64,000 nt of DNA from Glandiceps talaboti (GCF_964340395.1 NC_135562.1:15547296-15611295), one strand, 5' to 3'. Shown: positions 18,822-31,026, counted from the stretch's first letter. Numbers and translations are program-made. The notes: generated by a model not told the origin, from the letters alone.

Positions 18822-19075
18822 CGTGTGTAGTGATGATGGGTGGATGGAATCTGCATGTTGTTGGTTCATTCAAGCCCCGTCGCTGCTGTTTGTTTCTAAA
18901 TGGCTAAAGTTGGGCAAGATTTGAACCACAATTGTACCCTCAGTCAACCCAGCTTTATAATTGAGGACCTGGTGGGATAGAGGTTTGTAATGTGAATGCT
19001 TTAATCTTATACGCTTATAGAGGCTGCAATGGATTGCATGCTCCCCAGGGAGTTGAGGAAGTTAAGGGCCGCTGT
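18822..19075 (+). mobile_element. tRNA-derived SINE, truncated copy
   Basis: It contains a B-box-like gttggttcattcaagcccc, then tcgctgctgtttgt, a ttgggcaagatttgaacc segment, ccctcagtcaacccagcttt, gaggacctggtgggatag and cgcttatagaggctgcaa. The second half matches the SINE at 3018-3450. This arrangement (tRNA head, cttgggcaag block, ctcagtc-cacccagc block) is typical of invertebrate tRNA-SINEs. The 3' end is lost or replaced by the inverted-repeat sequence that follows. Confidence 0.75.
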
Positions 19076-19300
19076 ATAGTCTTGCTGCTAGACGTTCGGG
19101 CTTTCTTTCGATGCTAAAACTATAAGCGAACGAAGTTCGCATGTGAGGGCCTGCCCGAACTCGGATGTTCCATCCTCGATAGCGTTGTTCGGCTGTGTGT
19201 CGTATTTTATCGGAAGAACATCCGAGGGCTAGCTGATAGACTAGTCGCTGTACCGCTATAGATCCGTACCGTGAAAGCGCTGTATGAAACACCAATTACT
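19076..19300. repeat. Imperfect inverted-repeat sequence, possible foldback remnant
   Basis: ctcggatgtt (19158) pairs with aacatccgag (19218), and a gcgaacgaagttcgc palindrome lies at 19127. No coding evidence. Confidence 0.5.
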
Positions 19301-19541
19301 ATCTTCAGCTGCATGGAGCGCCCCCAACGCAAACTAAGAGAAAGTTGTTAGAAATGATTTGCCCGTGTATGACGTAACAATTACCTTCTAATTTGCAATC
19401 GTTATCATTTCATTACGCTCGTCATATTATTATTACCATCAGATTTGTTCGGTTCTTTCATTGGTCATAATTCTCCCTAGAGATCTAGATATGCCTATGA
19501 CGTCACACATGTGTTTGAAATTTCGGCAACCCTTTAGTAGC

Positions 19542-20360
19542 ATGCTGATATCACTATTTTTGGGTCTTTTCTTGACGCTTGCGCGACTTGGATACACAAA
19601 CACAGAATGCAGAGATTATATGCGATATTCGACGGATGCTGGCGTGTATGGATATTCACTGAGTAATAACACGAACATCCAAACTGTCGATTCCTGTGCT
19701 GAAATGTGTGCGCGGGAAAAAAATTGCCGCTCTTTTATTTATAACTACAGTAGCGGGCTGTGTGAATTAAAGAGTGCTGGAGAAGAAGAACTGGATGGTT
19801 TGCAATTATATGATGGCGACCATGTCGTTGTGTATGTAGAAATACAGTCTGTGGCGGAGGTAGGATCATATTAGAATTCTCTCACTCATCAGAAACACGT
19901 TTCCAACATGCCATGACAACATATTTTCACACTAGTGTTATCGCTTATCAATAGGAGTCATAAGGATTACCCAGGATCTTTCTTTTCTTCTGGACCTAGA
20001 CGACAGTTTTTCACACCTTGGTTTTAATGCTCATCTGATCTGGCCCTTTTAAAAGGACATCGTGATGTTGACTGTCTTAGAATCAAATCTCGTGATAAGC
20101 AATCATTAAGTTCAAATACGCCTCTTTTGTTTGCAAATACAAAATGTCGATTTATCCTCTTACGAGACAGACGAGTCGGAACTGAAAGGTTTTCTCACTA
20201 CTGGCTAATTTACAAGATCTTTGAAGTTATCATGAAATGTGTTCATCATTTATGTTTGGGCCTACAAGTGTCTTGATAACCTAGCTTGTACCCGTGAATT
20301 ACATGAATGTACAGTGCTTAGAAAATGGACGTTTGCATATACCCCCCCCAACATCCACAT

Positions 20361-20417
<57 letters not shown>

Positions 20418-21716
20418 AGTAAAAGAAAGCTATGTTGAACAGAACTACCTCTGAGATTGCCAAGAATTAAACATTAACCCACTTTATGCCAATTTAACGT
20501 CACATTTCTCAAACGATATTTTACAGGAGGAAGAGATTGAGAGTGAAACAACTTCTGGAAATGACGGTATGTAAAATTTGATAAATCGGTCCCTGTCGCG
20601 GCGTTCACGTCAGAACTCAGTTTATGATTAAAATCTGATGTGGTGAAAGGGGCTAGATGTCTTTATTTACCTCTATTTCCATCGTTTTGTGTCGTTCACT
20701 TTATTCCGGGTGATCGCCGCCTTCCCACATCTGACCCTGTGTAATAGAAATTCTCATTCAAATCTCGCGCTTTTTTGAGAGATTTCTTCAACGGATCAGC
20801 ACGTTTCTTTCAAAACAGAAGCTTAAAAAGATAAAATGGTGCGAATTTTACCTGTTTCATCATGGCTGTGTTCTTTCTGGTTCACCAATTTTACTTGAAG
20901 GGCAATATGACAATGTGCATGTTTTGCTCACTGCGCTCACTGCACTTTGCCAAATCGCAAAAAAGGGGCTGGCACCTCCGAGTTCTCTCCCAGCCCATAA
21001 TTTCAGAAGGCATGTTATCGGAAAATATATTTATTTTTGTTTTATATTGGTGCGCACGGACCTTTTTATCACAAACGATGTTAGTAGTATAATTTCAATT
21101 CGTAGGCTATCAAACAATCTCCTATATAATTCCAGCCATTAGCCATGCACTCAAAGTTTAAACTCTGTCTGGTTTTTTTATAGGCTGTAATATATGGTAC
21201 CATGGCTATACAGGTTTTGACTATAACTATACATATATACCTATGGCATATGAAGCATCATCCCATCGTTTCATGGTCAGGGGACAGACAGAGAACGTAC
21301 ACATTGCAGTTGCAGGGGAAGATCCAACTCTAGGCACCGTAAACGTGTATGAGATAATTCTGGATCGGACAAACGGGACACATTTGGAGAACGCCGTTAG
21401 ATTTTGCAATAGTAGTACTATGCAGTGTGAAGACGTGGCAACTGAAGTTTCATCCGGTGTGCTGGACGCGGAATATTTCCGCAAATTTAGGGTGCGTTAT
21501 TTTGGTAACGACAACGATATCTTGCAAGTTCTTCGAGAGAGCGAACTTCACGTGGCTTTACATAATGCACAGCCAATGCCGATCAATTACTATGGCTTCA
21601 CGGGCTGGCAGGGAGGCCAGGTGGAGTACATTGTATGTGTCGTCCGTGTATTACAGGAAGGTGAGTACGAACTCTCAAGGCAGGTTGGCATCACGATTAT
21701 AGCAGTGACAAAACAA

Positions 21717-21778
<62 letters not shown>

Positions 21779-21792
21779 CGGCGAATACGGCG

Positions 21793-21832
<40 letters not shown>

Positions 21833-22698
21833 CGATATGACAACACGAGACAGACAGACAGACAGACAGACAGACAGTCAGAGAGACTATTTGGTAATCG
21901 TGACGTTTTGCTATTTTCGACCACTTTCTCTGCCATTTTGCCATATCAAGAGTCTTTATGGCTTGTCTAGCTAGGAGACATTTTGTTTCAGCATTTATGA
22001 TTTTCGTTATATATGTGTCAGCATAATCTGTGACGAAGTGAGCTGAAGAAACATCGCATCGTCGTAATAAAGGATTGTACTGTTATGGGTCTGTGCAACG
22101 AGTAACAATGAGAGTACACTACAAAGTTGAAGTGAAACGTAGATAGGAGAATATCAATATTGTATTCAAAAATAATTTCAATTTGTCGCTTTTTGAAACC
22201 ACTGTCCACTCGACGCCATACTTGTTTGATCATTGCCGTTGGGAGCGCATATAGACTTTTATTACCAGAAGGAACATTGGCAAGTAAGTGTAGCAAATTG
22301 TGAGGTAAATGTAATTTTTACTAAGAAGACAAGCTATTATTATGACGTATAACTTTCATCCCTAGCAACCACGACACTGTCTATAGCAACTACGTACTAA
22401 CTGCTTATATGTTATTTTTAATAAAGGTTATTTGTGTTCATGGTCCGAGTGGCTGGACAGTTATGATGCCGACAACATTGGAGATTTCGAAACATTATCC
22501 AGTACCCGGGAAATGTACCCTAATGACGTATGTGAGGCTCCCTATGCCATCAAGTCCCGTTCTCAGAATGGAGCAGCCATTCTTCACAACAACGAGATTT
22601 TACGTCACTATAGCGCCCTAGAAGGTTTGGTGTGTTACAACGAAGACCAGATAGACGGAGTAACGTGTAGTGACTATGCGGTAGCTTTCTGTTGCTAA
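19542..22698 (+). CDS. Secreted PAN/apple - FAMeT-like - mucin WxxW domain protein, four exons
   Basis: Exons are 19542-19859, 20527-20566, 21184-21660 and 22427-22698 (TAA). All introns are GT-AG with phases 0, 1, 1, giving 368 aa. The start at 19542 yields a clean signal peptide (MLISLFLGLFLTLA); in-frame ATGs at 19491, 19497 and 19509 are alternatives that add up to 17 residues. Residues ~23-100 are PAN/apple-like (CAEMCAREKNCRSFIYN, GLCELK). Exon 2 is a short Glu-rich linker. Residues ~121-277 match the farnesoic-acid O-methyltransferase domain (Pfam Methyltransf_FA) pattern: NVHIAVAGEDP, VYEIILD, FRKFRVRYFGND, MPINYYGFTGWQGG. Despite its name, that domain is usually an extracellular module. 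Residues ~282-368 match the Mucin2_WxxW domain (CSWSEWLDSYD, GDFETLSS, VTCSDYAVAFCC). There is no TM segment. An ATTAAA signal follows at 22718. Likely role (inference): secreted binding protein in mucus or on surfaces. Confidence 0.88.
20358..20416. repeat. (CA)n microsatellite in intron 1 of the PAN/FAMeT gene
   Basis: About 28 CA units. The flanking open frame is an artefact. Confidence 0.97.
21717..21880. repeat. (GAT)n, (CAA)n and (GACA)n arrays directly after the FAMeT exon
   Basis: Roughly 20 GAT units, then 13 CAA units, then 7 GACA units, starting 56 bases after the exon 3 splice donor. The frame of exon 3 stays open through the arrays to 21974, so a transcript retaining this intron would add poly-Asp and poly-Asn tracts. 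Splicing to exon 4 is the better model because it restores the WxxW domain in phase. Confidence 0.95.
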
Positions 22699-22817
22699 TA
22701 TCATTGCAATGTATGAAATTAAATGCTTTCAGTTAGGGACGATTGACAGACATGAATATTGATGAAAAAAGTGCACTAAAACTTACAATCTACCTCAACG
22801 TCAGTGTATATACATAT

Positions 22818-22818
22818 C

Positions 22819-22865
<47 letters not shown>

Positions 22866-22876
22866 GCCTGCCTGCC

Positions 22877-22935
<59 letters not shown>
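22818..22935. repeat. (CTGT)n microsatellite
   Basis: About 29 tetranucleotide units with CTGC and CCGT interruptions, starting 120 bases after the WxxW stop codon. Cys/Leu/Ser repeat translations are artefacts. Confidence 0.97.
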
Positions 22936-22936
<1 letters not shown>

Positions 22937-22939
22937 CGT

Positions 22940-24118
22940 CTATTCGCAAGGATTTGAACCCCTTCCGTTTTGATAGAAAATGACTTAAAGCTGCACCAGC
23001 TGCAACTGGAATGTTTAATACAGTAACCTACTCTTACTATCATACACCCTGAATAGTATTGCATTACCCGTGAGTAAAAATTGTTTTGTAACTTATACAT
23101 CATAATCAAATCAAATCAAATTGATTTTGTGTCCGACCCCTAAAATCAGCGCCCTCAACGGCAATCATGATCTCGACCAGTTTCTGTACTGCGTATGGTC
23201 AATATCGACCACTGGTTAACAATGTAAAATCATGTCTGATTATAATAATTGGCATTTCAACAATTTTCAGTGGATATATAGATATTGTCCCATCGCGAAA
23301 TGATACTCCAGTTACAACTTGTGCAGTTCAAAATGGCGACAGATTCAACCCTAAACTTTTGCTCAAGATTTCTACAGAAAATATTGATACAAATTAACAG
23401 ATACAATGTCTTTTTATGAGTAATTGATAGGTATTTTTTAGTGAACAGTTCTTTGGTTACTTGATGAAAACAAAATCTCAGTTGCAGCTAGTGCAGGTTT
23501 AACACTGTGTATACAATTACAGTCTGTATTTAAGTGAAAATTTGATTACGTAACCGACCATTCACCAACATTTATTTTTGATACAATACTTTAATTGATG
23601 GCATTCATTTGGCAAATGACGTACTTCCGGTTTAAATTACAAAACACTGGCATTGACAGTGAACGACAATATAATGTAACCGTGGGCAATATTTTATAGT
23701 CTACATGATTGGTTACCTCCTTAACCGTGTTTAAGTACAGTGATCAAAAAAGTATTTTCTTAATTGGTTTGAACTTTCTCAGGGTGCACTCATCTATCTA
23801 AAATATTTATGTGATGTAAATAAAAAGCCGTTATTTTCACCTCAGGGATATTTCGACTTGATTTATTTTCAGTAATTGGGATGATATTCGCACGGAAACT
23901 TCATAGTTTCAGCAAAATTGAGCTCAAAGGGTTTCTCAAAAAATCTGACTAGCTTACGCTCAAAATCAATCTGATTAAAATCCGATGTAGATGTCGGCTA
24001 ATCGTTCATTGCTATTTTACCTTCGTTATTTTGCCTGAATTGACCTTCTTGGTACATGTTTACATTTTTTAGCCTGATCACCTTCTCTACTGTAGACTAA
24101 CCAAGAACTGGACCTACG
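22940..24118. other. Intergenic, no gene recognised
   Basis: AT-rich, with no repeat array and no open frame showing domain, signal or splice support. Confidence 0.6.
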
Positions 24119-24520
24119 ATACAAAACAACACAACACAACACAACACAACACAACACAACACAACACAACACAACGCAACGCAACGCAACGCAACGCAAC
24201 GCAACGCAACGCAACGCAACGCAACCCAACCCAACGCAACGCAACGCAACGCAACGCAACGCAACACGACACAACACAATGCAACGCAACGCAACGCAAC
24301 ACAACACAACACAACACAACACAACACAACACAAAATGCAATACAATACAATATATCACAAAATACAATACAATACAACACAATATAATACAGTACAACA
24401 CAAAATAAAAATATAATACAATACAATACAATACAATACAATAAAAATACAATACAATAAAAAATACAATACAGTACATTGCAATACAATGCATTACAAA
24501 ATACAATACAATATATATAT
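24119..24520. repeat. Pentanucleotide array (ACAAC)n, (GCAAC)n, (ATACA)n
   Basis: A ~400-bp run of five-base units that changes consensus several times: ACAAC, GCAAC, back to ACAAC, then ATACA with AAAAT interruptions. It flanks the 3' end of the LINE at 24525-27147. A related ATACA array flanks its 5' end (27160-27425). Confidence 0.96.
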
Positions 24521-24524
24521 ATAG

Positions 24525-27147
24525 GTCGTTTATTGCAGTCCATGGCCATTGGCCCAAAATGCAATACATTTACATAATTACATTCACTTGTTAAAAGCAG
24601 AAAAAAGGAAAACAAAATGTCGCTCACAACAAAGAATCTGCTTCTTTCCTCAGAGAAAGAGCATGAAAAAGAAATACAGCCAACTTTTGCAATATATCTC
24701 CGTTCTCACTATGCATTATTTCAATAAACTTTTCGTAGGATGGTGGTGAATAATAATAGGCAGGAATATATTTGTTGCGATATTGGTTGAAAAAGGTACA
24801 TTTCAGAAGAAAGTGGAATTCATCCTCAACTTCTCTAAAATCACAAAGTTTACAAATACGATCCTGTCTCTCTATGCCATATTTTCTCTCACTTTCGATT
24901 TTTAAGCAATGTGCAGAACACCTGAAACGTGCTAACATCTTCCGATGTTTGTCAATGGTAACAGAGAACAAATACTTTTCAGGTTGCAGCAGGGATTTGA
25001 AATTTCTGTAATCTTCTAGTTTATCTAAGGTTGATATTTCACTGTGCCAATTTAAAAATAAAAACTGTTTAAATCTAGTGGTGAATGTGCCTATAAAAAG
25101 GTCTATATTGTCAACTTCCTGTGCGTCCCATATATCTTGTAAACCAGAAATAGAGAGTAAGGTTCGTACTTCTCTGACCCATGTACCCTTAGATCTTAAA
25201 CCAGAGTTTTCAATTTGGTAAAGCATATTATAGCATTTTTTTGGGTATCTATAATTTGGCATATTTACAAGTTTGGCCCAATATTTAATACATTTTTTTG
25301 CTGTTATTAGATATATTGGGTATCTCCCACATTCACCAAGAACAGCACAATTTGGAGCGCAATGTGGAAGCCCTAAAAATATTCTGCATGCTAAAAGCTG
25401 TACCCTTTCTAGTGACAAGTAACTTTGAAAACCCCAAAGTTCAGATCCATACGTCAAAATTGGTGAAATCATTGAATCAAACAACTTAAAGAAAGTATCA
25501 TATGACAAGGTACCAACTCTATTACACTTGCTCCAGGCGTTTATAAAAGCTTTTCTGCCCTGTTGTGATAGCAATTTGGTGGCTTGAAACCACTTTAAAC
25601 GACATGATAACAATAATCCTAGGTATTTGTAGTATGAAACAACTTCAAGTGCCTTCCCGTTAAAAACCCATTTTTCTCTCTTTGACTACTATTTTTGTCT
25701 TAGATAAATTGACAGTCATCTGCCATTTACTACAGTATTCACTTAGAGTGGTTAATAATTTTTGAAGTCCTATAATTGTGTCAGAAAACATTACAACATC
25801 GTCTGCAAATAGTAAACACATGATTTCAACTAAGTCTGGGGACAGCTGCACTCCACGCTGGCCAGTAACATGGATTTCCCTTGCTAATTCATTGATAAAA
25901 AATGAAAATAAGAAGGGGCTAAGCATACACCCTTGGCGTACGCCACTGTGACAGTTAAAATATTCAGTATTACCATCACCTGTTCTCACACAAGACTTGA
26001 CACTGTTATAGATACTGTTAAGCATTCTGAACATCTTTCCCTTCACACCACCTTTCAAAAGGAGATACCATAACCTCTGACGTTCAACCGTGTCAAACGC
26101 TTTAGAAAAATCGACGAATACGCAATAGAATTTCCCCTTATTCATTGTCAGATACTTCTGGATAATTGACTGAAGGATGAATACATTATCGACAGTAGAA
26201 TAACCTCGTCTAAAGCCAGCTTGCGCTTCGTCAATTTTATCGAAAGCCTTTGCCCAAAATGTAAGACGCCTGTTTAAAATCCAGGTAAATATTTTACTAA
26301 AGATACTTAAAAGAGAAATACCTCTATAGTTATCTGGTACATTAATAGGTCCTTTCTTGTGAATAGGTACAATTATAGCTTTTGACCATTCTGTTGGAAA
26401 TAACCCAGTGTCTAAAATTCTATTGAACAAAACATTTAAATATGGTACAAGAAAATGTGAACAGGTCTTCATAAATTCGCCCAAAACTTTATCAGGTCCT
26501 GGTGATTTACCATTTTTCAGGTTTGCAATACTACATAAAATTTCCTCGTTTGTAATAGGACCATTCAGAATATCATAGGTCAAATCTCCTTCAATAGGGA
26601 AAACGTCATCAACTGTAGATTCTAACAAATGGGTAAAATCATCCGATAAATGAAAAGGTGGGGGTTCAGAATCATTTTGGAACAGCTTACTAAAATAATT
26701 GAACCAAACATCTGGCAGAAGAGAAGGGGTGCGTGTTCTAAAAGAAGTAATTTTATGGAGAGTATGCCAGAAACGGGTTGGGTCGTTGATAGAAGTAGCC
26801 AACTGCTTTCTACGAGTATCAAGAAATTTTCGTCTTTTTACATTACACATATTTTTAAACTCTGATCTCAGTCTTTTAAAACTATTGAGAAAACAAACGT
26901 TACCCTCAGAGCGAAATTTCCTCAAGCACCTAAACTTCTCCAATTTTAATTTTTTGCACTCTGAGTCAAACCAATCGGGTTGTTTTCGCTGGCGTTCTTT
27001 ACCCAAGCTGTACACTTTCTTGACCATATTACACTTAGATGCTGCGTCATCAAAAATATGTTGAATGGCTGACACAAAATCGTCTACCTCAATATTGTCA
27101 TTCTCAATACAATTGTTTAAAAGAGCAGTAGCGGAATCTGACTGACA
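24525..27147 (-). mobile_element. 5'-truncated non-LTR retrotransposon (LINE), minus strand
   Basis: The element runs from the 5' truncation near 27147 to the 3' end near 24525, where the 3' UTR contains an AATAAA (24532-24527) and passes into the pentanucleotide array. It contains the region between endonuclease and RT, the RT itself and the C-terminal domain, but no endonuclease. It is split into two frames (see the pseudogene entry). ATACA-type arrays on both sides indicate insertion into a pre-existing pentanucleotide satellite. Confidence 0.88.
24624..27147 (-). pseudogene. LINE ORF2 reverse transcriptase, one frameshift, 5' truncated
   Basis: Part 1 (27147 to about 25675) covers the pre-RT region (KQPDWFDSECKKLKLEKF, DPTRFWHTLHKI) and RT motifs: NLKNGKSPGPDKV, GLFPTEWSKAIIVPIHKKG, NYRGISLLSIFSKI, DEAQAGFRRGYSTVDNVF, FVDFSKAFDTV, GVRQGCMLSPFLFSFFI and the catalytic LLFADDVVMFSD. 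A frameshift near 25675-25690, just after NLSKTKIVV, breaks the frame. Part 2 (about 25690 to 24624) continues with SYYKYLGLLLS, ILTYGSELWGF and a C-terminal Cys/His cluster (CKLCDF, EFHFLLKC). The intact RT core and single lesion indicate a fairly young copy. Clade assignment (CR1/Jockey/I group) needs a phylogeny. Confidence 0.9.
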
Positions 27148-27159
27148 ATGATTAATGAA

Positions 27160-27425
27160 AGAATACAATACAATACAAAACAAAATACAATATATTGCAA
27201 TACATTGCAATACAAAATACAATACAATACAATACAATACAATACAATACAATACAATACAATACAATACAATACAATACAATACAATACAATACAATAC
27301 AATACAAAATACAATATATTGCAATACACTGCAATACAAAATACAATACAAGACAATACAAAATAAAATAAAATACAATACAATACAAAATAAAATACAA
27401 AATACAGTACAGCACAGTACAATAC
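27160..27425. repeat. (ATACA)n pentanucleotide array at the LINE 5' end
   Basis: About 25 clean AATAC units from 27218 to 27304, flanked by degenerate units with AAAAT and TGC interruptions. Isoleucine/tyrosine/cysteine repeat frames here are artefacts. Confidence 0.96.
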
Positions 27426-27429
27426 AAAT

Positions 27430-28095
27430 GTATTAATCCTTCACAGGAAATTTCAATGTCTGTCAGTAAAAACAGAACGAGGATATAAAAACAACTAAAA
27501 CGAGTACATCAAATGCAAGACTTTGAATCAAATATAGATATATTCACAATAAAAGAACACCACGACGAAAAAGATTGGACCTCCCAGACTAAATGCACAT
27601 ATATCCAAGTAAAAGCTGGTGTATATCTCGTACTGTACAGACAGTTACATTCATCGCATTGGGGAATAAAACCACATTACGTGACAAGTGCTCCGAATCA
27701 ACACAGTGTCAAATAACATTGCACAACGACAGCTGTATTTAACGGAAATCCTGTACCCGTAATTCAATAACTGCACGTATAATCATAGTGCCGTAACTAT
27801 AGCAACGTGTATGCTTCATAAACAGTTGTAACGATTCATTCTGTAAGATCATATTTAAAGACAGTCACGTCGTCGGAAATCTTAACAATTAGATGCAAAC
27901 ATGAATGCAGGAATAGATACACGGATGAATAGAGGTGTGAATTTATATTGCTAGACAAAGTCACAATTCGTGAATCAATCCGATGGAGTAACTATGAAAG
28001 CAAACTCTCTATATATCTGGGTACGTTTAATAATATATACAAGGTTAAAGCAATAATTTGAATATAATAAAGAGGGAGTTATATACAGTTGAAAG
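27430..28095. other. Intergenic, no gene recognised
   Basis: Low-GC single-copy-looking sequence. The open frame at 27513-27716 has no recognisable features. Confidence 0.6.
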
Positions 28096-28097
28096 AG

Positions 28098-28098
28098 A

Positions 28099-28152
<54 letters not shown>

Positions 28153-28285
28153 CCAACCAACCAACAACCAACCAACCAACAACCAACCAACCAACCAACC
28201 AACCATTCAGTCAGTCAGTCAGTCAGTCAGTTAGTCAGTCGATATTCCACCCATCCATCCATCCATCCATCCATCCATCCATCAG

Positions 28286-28340
<55 letters not shown>

Positions 28341-28365
28341 ATGTCTGTCTGCCTGTCTGTCTGTC
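28098..28365. repeat. Compound tetranucleotide array (AATC), (AACC), (CAGT), (ATCC), (GTCT)
   Basis: Five different tetranucleotide blocks follow each other without spacers: AATC 28098-28151, AACC 28152-28204, CAGT 28207-28240, ATCC 28250-28282 and GTCT 28287-28365. A C-tract (28457-28472) and an AACC run (28553-28588) follow. Confidence 0.96.
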
Positions 28366-29009
28366 GTTTGATGAAAAATGTCTGATCGGTAGATTGATTA
28401 AATTCAATGATATTGATTTCCATGTAAATTGGCGGATTGATTCTATCATTCATCAACCCCCCCCCCCCCCCCACACACACACATTGTACAATAAACCAAC
28501 AAATGCATCGATCATACAACTGGTTACAACTCCAGCGCGATAAACTTTAACTACCAACCAACCAACCAACCAACCAACCAACCAACCTACCTACCTACCA
28601 ATCGAATCAGTGACCGATGACCAACGATGATCTTCTTTTTCAAACATTTTTCATTCTCACCAAAGCATACAAAAGTGACAATATTTCTCAGTCCGAATGA
28701 TTACATTTAAAGGGAACTCTGACCCACATGTACCATTTAGCAAAATAACCGCAAGATTCTCTTACAGTAATGGATTGTATTCTTCTCACTAAACGGCAAT
28801 AAAGAACAATACAGACTGACGATTGTTTTTCATTAAAACTCATCTCAAGGTCGAAGAAACAAACTATACAGAACAGGTTGTCTGAGAGATTGTATTGAGA
28901 ATGCCAATGGAGCTTTCTTTTTGTCACGGGTACTGCCTTCCTACTAAATACTTGGTATTAATTGGCGGTCGACAATGCTCAGTAAATGTTGTAATGTATG
29001 TACCTACAG

Positions 29010-29122
29010 AATGGGGGACAACAGAGGCCAGCACTCAAATGGACGTCTATTCAAATCCAAAGGATTCTCAATTGACGTCAGGGTCCATAACACTCCACTT
29101 GTGTACACCGTTATAATACAAG
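29010..29122 (+). other. Candidate exon of an unrecognised gene (weak)
   Basis: An acceptor-like tacctacag is followed by an open stretch (MGDNRGQHS..., FSIDVRVHNTPLVYTVIIQ) that ends at a good donor, CAAG|gtatgt, in phase 1. The alternating hydrophobic/polar pattern looks like beta strands. No partner exon is certain; the next candidate in a compatible phase is 32689-32870. No domain is recognised. Confidence 0.25.
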
Positions 29123-29129
29123 GTATGTC

Positions 29130-30175
29130 GTCAGGAGTACAGAAACAGATCTATACTGTCATCTGCACATAAAACGTTTCTCTCCGTAAAGAAGGTGTAA
29201 ACAAGTGCTAGAGTCAGTTTACGTGAAAAGTTATTGGTGGTAATATGTACATGACGTCATGGGTTGTGGTTCAAGCATCGACTATGAACATGAACGTGAA
29301 CGTGAACAAGGTAAGATCGGTAGACACTGTATTATTTTTAACAAATTTTAGTCATACAGTACCGACCATCAAAACTGAATGAAGACACTATTTTTTATCA
29401 CTTTCAACATCATTAACGCGTCTTGCGCATGTCTAATTCAATCACCAACCCGTTTCTAAGATACATATTTGTGCGACTGAATACTAAAATGAATGTGGAA
29501 TTGGCCAAAAAAAGTTAGTAAAAATCAAGAGTTTCTGTTTACGGTCTCTTAGTGTTGTACGTTTTGTCCAGATATTCCCCATGCCCCTTTGTATATGTTC
29601 AATGAAATTTGTGTTGAATCACAGACAAGTAAGGTGGTTGAAGACAGATACAAAGCTATACTGTAAAGTGGGCTCGGAATAAATTCAAAGCTTACACGAT
29701 ATAAATTAGTTCTTTGTTGTCAAAAACCTTAGAATTTCTCCTCTTAATTCTCTCTGGAAGTCTTGCGTGAAATTACACAATCAAAGAAAATACAAAAGCT
29801 ATTGTTTCATTAAACACGAGCTTTTGGATTGGGATTTCTCTGCTCCTCACAAGAAAGTTGTATTTGTTATTATTCTGTTCTTAAAGTAACACACGCTGAG
29901 TTAATAAGCTTTATACTCGAGTGAAAATACTTAAAGAAAACCACATTCCAGTCTAATGTTAATGTCAGTACATGTCGTCTATGCCATTACAATTGTCTTC
30001 TGACATTGTTAGAATAGTTGATTCCATAGTAAAGATTTTCTGACATTTTTTGACGCGTGTGATAAATTACGTCATCGGATCGTTTACGAGTTATATCTTA
30101 ATATCAGGTTTGAAGTCAGTCAATTGTAAACGTACATAAACTTCAGCTTAATTCTATCACGTATCACGCGAGAGA
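29130..30175. other. Intergenic or intronic, no feature recognised
   Basis: AT-rich, with no repeats longer than a few units and no supported exon. Confidence 0.55.
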
Positions 30176-30178
30176 GTG

Positions 30179-30306
30179 GTATGTATGTATGTATGTATGT
30201 ATGTATGTATGTATGTATGTATGTATGTATGTATGTATGTATGTACTAGTATGTATGTATGTATGTATGTATGTATGTATGTATGTATGTATGTATGTAT
30301 GTATAT
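30179..30306. repeat. (ATGT)n microsatellite
   Basis: About 30 ATGT units with one ACTAGT interruption, followed by a short (TA)n. A (GACA)n run lies at 30395-30440. Confidence 0.97.
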
Positions 30307-30393
30307 TATATATATACAGATAGCGACTGACAGAGACAGAGACACAGAATCAGAGAGACAGGGAGACAGACAATCAGACAAATATAGAGGGAC

Positions 30394-30440
<47 letters not shown>

Positions 30441-31026
30441 GTAGAGAGTGGAGAGTTCAGTGTGTTGGACGATTAGGATTCATTCTTTTATTCTTTTCTA
30501 AGCAATTAAACTTTAAGAAGATTTACGCATTTATTGACGTCACTTTCAAGAAATTGTAACTGACTGAGTTGATGAAAATATAACAACAGTCTGTTAAAAA
30601 TCAATGTAAAAAGAAACAATACGATCAATGATATGTAAAGTCAACGACACTCAACTTTATGAGAAGTGGTATGTTTATGAGCTGGGCGTGTGCTGTGTAC
30701 TTTATAAACTTCCAGAGACTGAAAAACAGATGGTATGTCAAGTCAAAACATTTTACGACTTTATTCCTCTTTAATACGTGGCTAGCAAAATGGCAATCAT
30801 GTGCTTGGACCCTTGTAATATTTATGACATCAGGGATGATCGCTGGTAAATTAAGAACAGACGTGATTTTTCACGGAAAAAGTTATCACGTGAACCATTT
30901 GTTTTCTGCCCCCCCCCCCCGAATTGTTGGATGCAATGGGGAATGTGCTTACAAACTAATTTTTCGAAGGAGCGGGGATGGAGAGGGAGAGAGAGAGAAG
31001 GCGGATACAGAGAGCGACACAGACAG

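Noticed and set aside
24026-24627. Cys/Val/Leu-rich open frames over the pentanucleotide array
   Set aside because: A five-base repeat cycles through all three frames with no stop; no coding bias or conserved motif.
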